Of a stretch of 16,105 nt of DNA, positions 8,445 through 15,012 are shown piece by piece. The notes beneath the pieces are model-generated. The model saw only the letters and a list, made by a program, of their open reading frames with translations. It did no database searches and was not told the DNA's origin. Made by a program: the position numbers and the translations under genes. Position 1 is the first letter of the stretch; the number at the start of each line of letters is the position of its first letter. The DNA comes from Paracoccaceae bacterium (GTDB lineage: Bacteria > Pseudomonadota > Alphaproteobacteria > Rhodobacterales > Rhodobacteraceae), in assembly GCA_024304875.1 (NCBI GenBank), contig JAMWZF010000003.1, positions 1 through 16,105 on the forward strand, in the 5' to 3' direction.

Positions 8445-9853
8445 GTCTCGACCCCGAGGACTGGGAGGCCTACCGCGCCGCCGCGCACCGGCTGCTGGAC
8501 GCCTGCATCGACCGGCTGGAGAGCGCGGCCGATCACCCCTGGCAACCGATTCCGGCCGATGTGGCGCGACGCTACGCGATAACCGGCGCGGGCGCCGATC
8601 CCGCGACCCTGTCCGACCGGCTGGCCCGCGACGTCCTGCCCTACGGTACCGGGAACACACATCCCCGGTTCTGGGGCTGGGTCCACGGCACAGGGCTGGC
8701 CGAGGGTGTGCTCTCGGAGATGGTCGCCGCCACGATGAACGCCAACCTCGGCGGGCGGGACCACGGGGCGGTGCATATCGAACGGGCGGTCATCGACTGG
8801 GCCAAGAGAGCGCTGGGGTTCCCGGCCGCGGCCTCCGGTGTCCTCGTCACCGGAACCTCGCAGGCGACCGTACTGGCGCTTCAGGCCGCGCGGGTGCGGG
8901 CGGTGCCGGACCTCCGACGGACAGGAGCGGACGGCCTACGCCACATCGTCTATTGCGGGGCGGGGGCTCACAACGCCATTGCCAAGGCGGTCGAACTTCT
9001 CGGCGTCGGGCGCGACGGGCTCCGGAAGATTCCCGAATCGGACGATGGCATGGATCTGGCCACCCTTCGGCAGGCGATCGCGGCCGACCGCGACGCCGGC
9101 CATGCGCCGCTCGCCGTTGTGGGGACCGCCGGATCGGTGGATCTCGGCCGGTTCGACAACCTGGCCAAGCTCGCCGATATCGCGCAGGACGAGGGCCTCT
9201 GGCTGCACATCGATGCCGCCTTCGGCGCCTGGACCCGGCTCGCCGCAGCGCCGTGGCGGCAGCTCTCGGACGGGATCGACCGGGCCGACAGCCTTGCCTG
9301 CGACTTCCACAAGTGGATGTTCGTCCCCTACGACTGCGGTCTCTGCCTGATCGCCGACGAGGACGCGCACCGCGCCGCTTTCGCGGCCCGCCCCGCCTAC
9401 CTGGCCGCGCAGGATGGCGGCCTTGGCGGCGGCGAGCCGTGGTTCTGCGACTACGGGATCGACCTCAGCCGCGGCAATCGGGCGCTCAAGGTCTGGACGG
9501 CGCTGGAAGGGATCGGCGTCGACCGGCTGGGCGCCGCGATCACCCGCTGCTGCGCCCTGGCCGCGCGGATGGGCGACGCAGTGGCTCAAGCCCCCCTCAT
9601 GGCCCTGGCCGCGCCCGTGGTGTCGAACCTCTGCGTCTTCACCGCCGATTCCGGGCTTGCGCCGGACGCGCAATCGTCACTCAACCGTCACATCGCCCGG
9701 GACCTTCAGGAACGTGGCGCGGCCGTATTTTCGACGACCGATGTCGGCGGGGTCACCTGCCTGCGGGCGGCGATCACGAACCACCGGACCACCGAGAAGG
9801 ATGTGGACGAGGCCGTGGCCGCCGTGACGGAGACGCGTCGCCGCCTGCTGTAG
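8441..9853 (+). CDS. Group II pyridoxal-phosphate-dependent decarboxylase
   Basis: This 470-aa fold-type I PLP enzyme is of the aromatic-amino-acid/glutamate/histidine decarboxylase group. Visible landmarks, numbered from the GTG: HPRFWGWVHGTG at 74-85 near the active-site entrance; VTGTSQAT around 136-143, the cofactor phosphate region; GAHNAIAKA with His177, which should stack on the PLP ring; VVGTAGSVDLG around 226-236; HIDAAFGA with Asp258, which pairs with the pyridine nitrogen; and DFHKWMFVPYDCG with Lys291, the Schiff-base lysine. All key residues are present, so it should be active. The substrate cannot be deduced; tyrosine, tryptophan, DOPA, glutamate or aspartate are all possible. 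The start is the GTG at 8441 inside the holA stop (GTGA overlap). The open frame extends further upstream into holA, but that part shows no family similarity. A terminator-like hairpin follows the stop. Confidence 0.9.
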   Translation: MSLDPEDWEAYRAAAHRLLDACIDRLESAADHPWQPIPADVARRYAITGAGADPATLSDRLARDVLPYGTGNTHPRFWGWVHGTGLAEGVLSEMVAATMNANLGGRDHGAVHIERAVIDWAKRALGFPAAASGVLVTGTSQATVLALQAARVRAVPDLRRTGADGLRHIVYCGAGAHNAIAKAVELLGVGRDGLRKIPESDDGMDLATLRQAIAADRDAGHAPLAVVGTAGSVDLGRFDNLAKLADIAQDEGLWLHIDAAFGAWTRLAAAPWRQLSDGIDRADSLACDFHKWMFVPYDCGLCLIADEDAHRAAFAARPAYLAAQDGGLGGGEPWFCDYGIDLSRGNRALKVWTALEGIGVDRLGAAITRCCALAARMGDAVAQAPLMALAAPVVSNLCVFTADSGLAPDAQSSLNRHIARDLQERGAAVFSTTDVGGVTCLRAAITNHRTTEKDVDEAVAAVTETRRRLL

Positions 9854-9888
9854 AAACGAAAAAGGGCGCGCCGATGGCACGCCCCGTT
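9854..9888 (-). terminator. Intrinsic terminator for the small minus-strand gene, possibly bidirectional
   Basis: The stem is GGGCGCGCC / GGCACGCCC (9864-9872 with 9876-9884, one mismatch, 3-base loop). On the complement it is followed by TTTTTCGTTT, so it is a good terminator for the 79-aa gene. On the plus strand it is followed only by CGTTTC, so it may partly end the decarboxylase transcript too. It starts right after the decarboxylase stop. Confidence 0.82.
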
Positions 9889-9911
9889 TCAAGGTCGAGA
9901 TCCGGATGGGA

Positions 9912-10151
9912 TCAGTCGCTGCCACCGGCAGCGGCAACCGCAGCCACGACCACCGCAGCGGCGAGGGCGGCACCGAGGCCGCCACCGAGGGAGCCCATCG
10001 ATCCAAGGCTGCCGGCGCTGGAACCAGTTTCCTCTTCCATCGGCATGATGATCGGCGGAGTCGGCTCGGCGACGCTCAGGCCCCCGGCGAAAGCGGAGGT
10101 CGAAGCAACGGCGAAGGCCGAGGCGACAGCGAAGATCTTGGCAATTTTCAT
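9912..10151 (-). CDS. Small secreted Gly/Ala-rich protein of unknown function
   Basis: This is a 79-aa protein. Residues 1-22 form a clear signal peptide (MKIAK, then a hydrophobic Ala-rich core ending AFA) with cleavage before GGLSVAEP. The mature part has a Pro/Met/Glu segment (EPTPPIIMPMEEE), then short Gly-Ser-Leu repeats (GSLGSMGSLGGGLG), then a hydrophobic Ala/Val tail ending GGSD. The tail could insert into a membrane or self-associate. The start is well supported: GGGAG lies seven bases upstream, and a promoter-like pair and a terminator frame the gene. I recall similar short proteins (AGG...EP... hydrophobic tail ...SD) as common in Rhodobacterales, where some carry doubtful enzyme names. 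Nothing here supports an enzyme. Function unknown. Confidence 0.82.
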   Translation of the reverse strand: MKIAKIFAVASAFAVASTSAFAGGLSVAEPTPPIIMPMEEETGSSAGSLGSMGSLGGGLGAALAAAVVVAAVAAAGGSD

Positions 10152-10187
10152 ACTCAGGCTCCCGATAGGAAAGTCACGTTCAACCTA

Positions 10188-10216
10188 TGCATATAGACCG
10201 AAGGGCCTTTTGACAA
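10188..10216 (-). promoter_or_regulatory. Promoter for the small secreted protein gene
   Basis: On the complement, TTGTCA (10216-10211), 17 bases, TATGCA (10193-10188). The -35 matches 5 of 6, the -10 3 of 6, and the local AT content is higher than around it. An 8-bp palindrome TATGCATA (10186-10193) covers the -10. The leader would be about 30 bases with GGGAG in place. Confidence 0.45.
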
Positions 10217-10246
10217 CGCGTGTGTCGCCTAAAATGGCCCGACCAC

Positions 10247-11443
10247 CTAAAAGTCGCTGTATTTTGCCGAGACCGTTGCTTCTTGGCCAGCATCCCGGTT
10301 CATCGCGAGAGCCTGAAGGGCGGCGGCGCGGCCCGTGGCGAGGCAACCTGTGATCAGATAACCGCCGGTCGGCGCCTCCCAGTCCAGCATCTCTCCCGCG
10401 GCAAAGCAATCCGGCCTCGCGCGCAGGCGAAAGCCGTCGAGCGCCTCGAATCCGAGGCCGCCCGCGGTCGAGATCGCCTCGTCCATGGGCCGCGGGCCGG
10501 CATGGCGGATGGGCAGATCCTTGACCAGCGCCGACGGATCCGCGGGCAATGGACGACCGAATTCCATCAGGAGACCGATCGCCACCGGGGACAGGCCCAG
10601 AGTCTTGCGCAGGTGATTGGCGAGGCTGGCCTTGCCACGCGGGCGTGACAGGCGGTGCCGTACATCCGCCAGGCTCCGGTCCGGGCAGAGATCCAGTCGC
10701 AATTCCGCGCCCTCGCGGACCGCGCGCGAGACGGCATAGACGCCGCCTCCCTCGAGTCCGCGGCGCGAGACGATGAATTCGCCCCGGCTGCGGACCGTCC
10801 CGGCGACCAGGGCACATCCCTTGACAGGATGGCCGAAGTGGCGGGCCATCTGCGGTGACCAGTCCACCAGAAGGCCCATGTTCGCCGGCGCGAAGGGCAC
10901 GGTTCCTGCCAGATGCACCGCCCAGGCACCATCCGATCCGAGCCTCGCCCAGCTGGCGCCGCCGCAGGCGAGGATCGTGACGGACGGGCGCAGCGCCTGC
11001 GCCCCCTCCGGCGTGTCGAAGCGCACCGCACCCGCCGCATCCCAACCGCCCCAGCGCCAGCGGGTCTTCAGTGTCACGCCCCGGGCGCCCAGTCGCGCCA
11101 GCCAGGCCCGCAAGAGGGGCGAGGCCTTCATCGCGGTCGGAAAGACCCGACCCGACGATCCGGTGAAGACCTCCTGTCCCAGTCCCTCGGCCCAGGCCAT
11201 CACCTCTTCGGGGCCGAAATCCGCGAGGGCCTGCTGCAGGGGACCGATGTCGTCGTAGGCCGCGCGGAAGGTCGCCGCGGGCTCGTTCTTGGTCAGGTTC
11301 AGACCCGACTTGCCTGCCATCAGGAACTTGCGGCCGGCCGAGGGCATCGCCTCGGCCAGGGTCACGGGCCAGCCGGCGGCGGAGAGGACATCCGCCGCCA
11401 TCAGCCCCGCCGGCCCCGCTCCGATCACCAGCGCCTCGTGCAT
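10247..11443 (-). CDS. TIGR03862/HI0933-type FAD-dependent flavoprotein
   Basis: This 398-aa cytoplasmic flavoprotein is of the HI0933-like group, most similar to the TIGR03862 set. The FAD dinucleotide-binding motif is at the start: ALVIGAGPAGLMAADVL with GAGPAG at 8-13. It is followed by the family block AGRKFLMAGKSGLNLT. Near the C-terminus AGEMLDWEAPTGGYLITG is the second FAD-contacting segment, as in other members. Two-electron redox chemistry is expected, but no substrate is known for this subfamily. The start at 11443 is chosen because AAGGA lies six bases upstream and the nucleotide-binding motif then begins at the usual distance; the frame is open 20 codons further. It is divergent from the HNH gene, with 40 bases between the two starts, and no terminator is visible after its stop. 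The small secreted-protein gene lies downstream on the same strand. Confidence 0.92.
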   Translation of the reverse strand: MHEALVIGAGPAGLMAADVLSAAGWPVTLAEAMPSAGRKFLMAGKSGLNLTKNEPAATFRAAYDDIGPLQQALADFGPEEVMAWAEGLGQEVFTGSSGRVFPTAMKASPLLRAWLARLGARGVTLKTRWRWGGWDAAGAVRFDTPEGAQALRPSVTILACGGASWARLGSDGAWAVHLAGTVPFAPANMGLLVDWSPQMARHFGHPVKGCALVAGTVRSRGEFIVSRRGLEGGGVYAVSRAVREGAELRLDLCPDRSLADVRHRLSRPRGKASLANHLRKTLGLSPVAIGLLMEFGRPLPADPSALVKDLPIRHAGPRPMDEAISTAGGLGFEALDGFRLRARPDCFAAGEMLDWEAPTGGYLITGCLATGRAAALQALAMNRDAGQEATVSAKYSDF

Positions 11444-11483
11444 CACTTGTCCTTCCCTCGCGCCGGGCCACACTCTGCGGACG

Positions 11484-11792
11484 ATGACCGAGGCACAAGA
11501 CACCGATCCGATATGCCCCCTCTGCGGGCGCCCGATTCCCCCGGGCGTGCCGCAAAGCCGGCATCACCTTGTGCCAAGGCTGAAAGGCGGCAAGGGGGGC
11601 GAGACGGTGCTGCTTCACCACCAGTGCCACCGGGAGATCCACGCCACGCTGTCCGAGACCGAACTGGCGCGGGACTACGCCACCGTCGAGGCGCTGCGGG
11701 CGCATCCAAAGCTCGAGAAGTTCATTCGCTGGATCGCGAAACGTCCGCCCGACTTCGCGTCGAAGGTACCGGGTCGCCGGCGGCGCACCTGA
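11484..11792 (+). CDS. Small HNH-type endonuclease-like zinc protein
   Basis: This 102-aa protein has a compact HNH/treble-clef layout. A zinc knuckle CPLC has Cys11 and Cys14. HHLVPRLKGGKGG follows, with His27/His28 in the catalytic position, then VLLHHQCHREIH with Cys48, His49 and His53. The position that is Asn in classical HNH motifs appears to be Thr41. I believe this is shared by close alphaproteobacterial relatives, so it need not mean loss of function. The C-terminal third is basic (RRRRT at the end) and could bind DNA. The ATG at 11484 gives the zinc knuckle at residue 11; the frame is open further upstream, but that DNA overlaps the divergent flavoprotein. No toxin partner, restriction gene or phage gene is nearby, so the role is unknown. 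Its 3' end faces the crotonase-fold gene with 19 bases between stops. Confidence 0.83.
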   Translation: MTEAQDTDPICPLCGRPIPPGVPQSRHHLVPRLKGGKGGETVLLHHQCHREIHATLSETELARDYATVEALRAHPKLEKFIRWIAKRPPDFASKVPGRRRRT

Positions 11793-11811
11793 AGGGAGGT
11801 CCGCCGCCCCG

Positions 11812-12411
11812 TCAGATCATCGCCTTGATCGCCTCGCCATGTCCCTTCGGCGCGGCCAGCATGTCGCCGGCAAGCGACATGGCGGCGTGGATCGGGTTCT
11901 CCTCGATCCGGTCGAAGAGACCCATGGCAAGGCATTCGCGATCCGTCAGCCGGGCCCCGCCCATCAGGATCAGCTTGGCCTTGGCCGGGCCGACCAGGGC
12001 GGCAAGCCGACCGGGGTCGGAGGGTTGCGGCAGGTGACCCATTCTCATCACCGGGTAGAAGACTTCGCTCCCGGGCCTGGCGATGCGCATGTCGCAGGCC
12101 AGCACCATGCCCAGCGCCCCGCCCGCGGCAGTCCCGTTCAGGCAGGCCACGGTCATGCCCGGGTAGCCTGCAATGGCGCCGGACAGCTCCTCCCACAGGG
12201 GCGAGGTGGCGAGGTCTCCGCTCTCGACCTCATTGAGATCGGCGCCGGCCGAGAAGGTCGTGCCTTCGTTCGAGATCATCAGAAGCCGGGTATTCGCCCC
12301 GCTGACGGCGGAGATCAGCATCTCCAGCATCTGGGTGTTCACCGCGTTGGCCTTGTCCGGCCGGTTCAGCAGAAGCAGGAGCTTGTCCTCCTGCCGCTCG
12401 ATGTTGATCAC
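11812..12411 (-). CDS. Short enoyl-CoA hydratase/isomerase (crotonase) fold protein
   Basis: This 199-aa crotonase-superfamily protein has FSAGADL (53-59) and NGTAAGGALGM (92-102), the two segments that form the oxyanion hole for CoA thioesters. The family is usually about 255-265 aa, so the C-terminal helices that cap the active site and build the trimer are short or absent. The block that in true hydratases reads FGQPE...GAGGTQRL is here FYPVMRMGHLPQPSDPGRL (118-136), so the catalytic Glu of the QPE motif is replaced (Val121). It may be an isomerase, hydrolase or decarboxylase-type member, or a non-catalytic one. The start is a GTG at 12411 that overlaps the SDR stop by four bases (GTGA), with GGGAG upstream. 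An ATG further upstream would begin inside the SDR gene and adds no family sequence. Expected to be cytoplasmic and co-translated with the SDR. Confidence 0.85.
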   Translation of the reverse strand: MINIERQEDKLLLLLNRPDKANAVNTQMLEMLISAVSGANTRLLMISNEGTTFSAGADLNEVESGDLATSPLWEELSGAIAGYPGMTVACLNGTAAGGALGMVLACDMRIARPGSEVFYPVMRMGHLPQPSDPGRLAALVGPAKAKLILMGGARLTDRECLAMGLFDRIEENPIHAAMSLAGDMLAAPKGHGEAIKAMI

Positions 12412-13160
12412 GCCCCGACTCCCACCTTGCGTCTGATCTCCTCGTCCCGCAGCGACACGTCGTCGCCCAGCCAGTCGTCCGCCTCCGGCCCGCACATCCA
12501 GAGCAGCGCCTGGGCCGCCCATTCCGGCGGGATGTGGTCCGACCATTCCAGCCGGCTGACCGGGTTGATGCCACTGGCCTTGATCTCGCGCTGCATCTCT
12601 GTCGCTACGGTGCCGGGCGACAGGCCCAGGCAGCGGATGCCCTTGTCGCGATATTCCTTGTCCCCCATCCGGGTCAGCATGAAGGCGCCGGCCTTGGACG
12701 CACAGTAGTGAGACCAGGCCTCCACCGGGCCGTGGGCGGCGCCGGACGAGATGTTGAGGATCGTCCCGCTGCGAGCCTCCAGCATCACCGGCAAGGCCGC
12801 GCGCATGCCATGGAAGACACCCTTGAGGTTGATGTCGATGACCTTGGACCAGTCTTCGGGGTCCACCTCGGCCAGATGGGCGATGGGCTCGATCACACCG
12901 GCGTTGTTCACCATGACGTCAAGGCGGCCGAATGCGCCGGTGACTGCCTCCACCGCGGCCTCCACCTCCCAGTAGCGGCTCACGTCGCAGGGGATGGCGA
13001 GGGCGGCAGGGCCGATCTCCCCGGCGAGGACGGCGATCGCCTCCTCGTTGCGGGCGACGAGGGCGACCTTCGCGCCTGCAGCGGCGAAAGCGCGCGCCGC
13101 GGCGGCGCCGATCCCCCGGCTCGCCCCGGTCACCAGCACCACCTTGCCGCTCATGTCCAT
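12408..13160 (-). CDS. Short-chain dehydrogenase/reductase (SDR) family oxidoreductase
   Basis: This 250-aa classical SDR would be an NAD(P)(H)-dependent oxidoreductase acting on an alcohol or ketone. The cofactor motif TGASRGIG is at 11-18, with Arg15 in a place often linked to NADP(H) preference. NNAG is at 85-88, Asn111 in INLKG, Ser138/Ser139 in NISSG, and the catalytic pair Tyr152/Lys156 in YCASK. The full tetrad is present. The C-terminal SPGTVATEM loop and the length are typical. The substrate is unknown. Coupling to a crotonase-fold gene suggests a CoA-ester or beta-hydroxyacyl substrate, which is inference. The start at 13160 has GGGGTG upstream; a second ATG two codons later (13154) is equally possible. 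Divergent from the DUF2125 genes. Confidence 0.93.
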   Translation of the reverse strand: MDMSGKVVLVTGASRGIGAAAARAFAAAGAKVALVARNEEAIAVLAGEIGPAALAIPCDVSRYWEVEAAVEAVTGAFGRLDVMVNNAGVIEPIAHLAEVDPEDWSKVIDINLKGVFHGMRAALPVMLEARSGTILNISSGAAHGPVEAWSHYCASKAGAFMLTRMGDKEYRDKGIRCLGLSPGTVATEMQREIKASGINPVSRLEWSDHIPPEWAAQALLWMCGPEADDWLGDDVSLRDEEIRRKVGVGA

Positions 13161-13317
13161 GTCGCACCCCGCTCGATTGCTGCGCGCGAGATTACCCACT
13201 CCTGCCCGCGGGTCCAGCCCGGCGGGACCATGCCGGGGTGGCGTTTTCCCCACCTTGACCCCGCGCAGCGGGCATAGGACGCTCACGCCAAGATTTGCTG
13301 ACAGGGAAGGAAAAGCC
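13161..13317. other. Divergent intergenic region between SDR and DUF2125 genes
   Basis: These 157 bases must carry promoters for both directions. There is a GC-rich inverted repeat CCCGGC (13218-13223) / GCCGGG (13232-13237). A TTGACC at about 13255-13260 lacks a well-spaced -10. On the plus strand AAGGA just before 13318 is the ribosome-binding site of the DUF2125 gene. Confidence 0.4.
13189..13216 (-). promoter_or_regulatory. Candidate promoter for the SDR-crotonase pair
   Basis: On the complement, TGGACC (13216-13211), 16 bases, TAATCT (13194-13189). Matches are 4 of 6 and 3 of 6. The leader would be about 20-25 bases. Weak call. Confidence 0.25.
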
Positions 13318-14811
13318 ATGTCCACATTCAAGGCCGCCACCTCGGCCGCCGCACTGATTGCCGTCTCCGCCGCCTCTCCCGCCCTTGCCGACGTCACCGC
13401 CGAGGAGGTCTGGGAGAACTGGAAGGCGATGCTCGGCATCTACGGCGAGGGGCTGACCATCGGGTCCGAGGAGGTCTCAGGCGACACGGTCACCGTCACC
13501 GGTATCTCGATGACCATGGAGGACGGCACCGACACCGTTACCGCCGAGATCGGCGAGATGGTCTTCACCGGCAACGGCGACGGCACCGTCTCGGTCACCA
13601 TGAGCGAGGAGAACCCGATCAGCTTCACCTCCGAGGGCACGACCCTGCCGATGACGGCCACCAGCTCCAACCTGGTGATGACCGTCTCCGGCACGCCCGA
13701 GGAGATGGCCTACGCGATCACCGCCGACAGCTACGCCCTCACCGCGACGCCGGGCTCCTACGACGATGTCGAGATCGAGGTCGGCACCCTGACCCTGTCC
13801 GACATCGAAGGCACCTACAGCTGGGTCGAGGGGGACATGATGGACCTCGACTACACGATGACTGCCTCGTCGATCGTGGTGGATTTCACGGTCAACGAGC
13901 CCGGCGGCAGCGGCACGGTCGTCTTCGACGGCCAGATCGACGGGCTGACCGCGATGGTCGACGCCTCGATCCCGCCCGACATCGCCGAGATGGAAAACCC
14001 CGACGCGGTCTTCGTCGAGGGCTTTACCCTCGACGCCTCCTACGAGTTCGGCGCCTCCAACTACGCGATGAACTTCGACGCGGACGGCGACACCGGACAG
14101 GGGACGGCCTCGTCCGAGGGCGGCTCGATGGCGATCATCATGTCGGACGAGGGGATCGCCTACTCGGGCGGCACCCAGTCGCCGATGCTCTCCGCCACGG
14201 GCTTTCAGCTGCCCTTCCCGGTCGAGATCGCCCTCGACGAGATCAGCTACGCCTTCGACGTCCCGCTCGCCAAGGCCGAGGAGCCGCAGGACATGTCCCT
14301 GTCGATGGCCCTCCGCGGCCTGACGATCAACGACATCCTGTGGTCCATGGTCGACCCGGGCGAGGTCCTGCCCCGCGATCCGGCCACCGTCGCCATCGAC
14401 CTCAGCGGCATGATCCGCCCGCTCTACAACTACCTCGACCCCGAAGAGCAGATGGCGGCGGCGATGGACGACATGCCGGTCGAGATCCACGAGCTGAACC
14501 TGAACGAGCTCGAAATCACGGCCGCCGGCGCGCAGATCACCGGCGAGGGCGGGTTCACTTTCGACAACTCGGACCTGACCACCTTCAACGGCGTCCCGAG
14601 GCCGACAGGCCAGCTGACACTCTCGGTCAACGGCGCCAACGGGCTGATGGACAAGCTGGTGCAGATGGGCCTCCTGCCGGAAGAGCAGGTCATGGGCGCC
14701 CGGATGATGCTCGGCATGTTTGCCACGCCCGTCGGTGACGACCAGCTCGAATCGGTCATCGAGATCAACGAGGAGGGGCACCTCCTTGCCAACGGTCAGC
14801 GGCTTCAGTAG
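13318..14811 (+). CDS. Secreted DUF2125 domain protein (first of two tandem paralogs)
   Basis: This is a 497-aa exported protein. Residues 1-24 form a signal peptide (MSTFK, Ala-rich core, PALA) with cleavage before DVTAEEVW. The rest looks like a long series of short beta strands with Thr, Ser, Gly and Met, and acidic turns. It ends with LESVIEINEEGHLLANGQRLQ, which fits DUF2125 proteins. The function of this family is unknown; a periplasmic or outer-membrane-associated location is expected. AAGGA lies shortly before the ATG. Charge is strongly skewed: there is no Lys, Arg or His between Lys36 and Lys319, a run of 282 residues, and the mature protein has only 9 Lys/Arg. A terminator follows 22 bases after the stop, and a paralog with the same N-terminal pattern (VTxEEVW) comes next. 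Confidence 0.85.
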   Translation: MSTFKAATSAAALIAVSAASPALADVTAEEVWENWKAMLGIYGEGLTIGSEEVSGDTVTVTGISMTMEDGTDTVTAEIGEMVFTGNGDGTVSVTMSEENPISFTSEGTTLPMTATSSNLVMTVSGTPEEMAYAITADSYALTATPGSYDDVEIEVGTLTLSDIEGTYSWVEGDMMDLDYTMTASSIVVDFTVNEPGGSGTVVFDGQIDGLTAMVDASIPPDIAEMENPDAVFVEGFTLDASYEFGASNYAMNFDADGDTGQGTASSEGGSMAIIMSDEGIAYSGGTQSPMLSATGFQLPFPVEIALDEISYAFDVPLAKAEEPQDMSLSMALRGLTINDILWSMVDPGEVLPRDPATVAIDLSGMIRPLYNYLDPEEQMAAAMDDMPVEIHELNLNELEITAAGAQITGEGGFTFDNSDLTTFNGVPRPTGQLTLSVNGANGLMDKLVQMGLLPEEQVMGARMMLGMFATPVGDDQLESVIEINEEGHLLANGQRLQ

Positions 14812-14833
14812 CCGCCCCGCCATCGAACTGGAG

Positions 14834-14862
14834 AAGGGCCGCCGCTGCGGCCCTTTTTCGTT
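14834..14862 (+). terminator. Intrinsic terminator between the two DUF2125 genes
   Basis: AGGGCCGC (14835-14842), loop CGCT, GCGGCCCT (14847-14854), then TTTTCGTT. The stem is perfect over 8 bp and can be extended by one A-T pair. It sits 22 bases after the first DUF2125 stop, so the two paralogs are probably separate transcription units. Confidence 0.92.
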
Positions 14863-14927
14863 GGCCGGGGCCAGCGCTGCGCCCATCTTCGGCGGCGGAC
14901 CATACGAAAATCGGCCCCTCGCGGCGA

Positions 14928-14955
14928 TGGACACCGGACAGTCAGTCGCTACTCT
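14928..14955 (+). promoter_or_regulatory. Candidate promoter for the second DUF2125 gene
   Basis: TGGACA (14928-14933), 16 bases, TACTCT (14950-14955). Matches are 5 of 6 and 3 of 6. The terminator upstream makes a promoter in this gap necessary unless there is read-through. The leader would be about 50 bases. Confidence 0.3.
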
Positions 14956-15012
14956 CTGCGCCCAGACGCCAACCGGCCCCTTCCGACCATTTCTTTCGAG
15001 GACCTTGTCACA

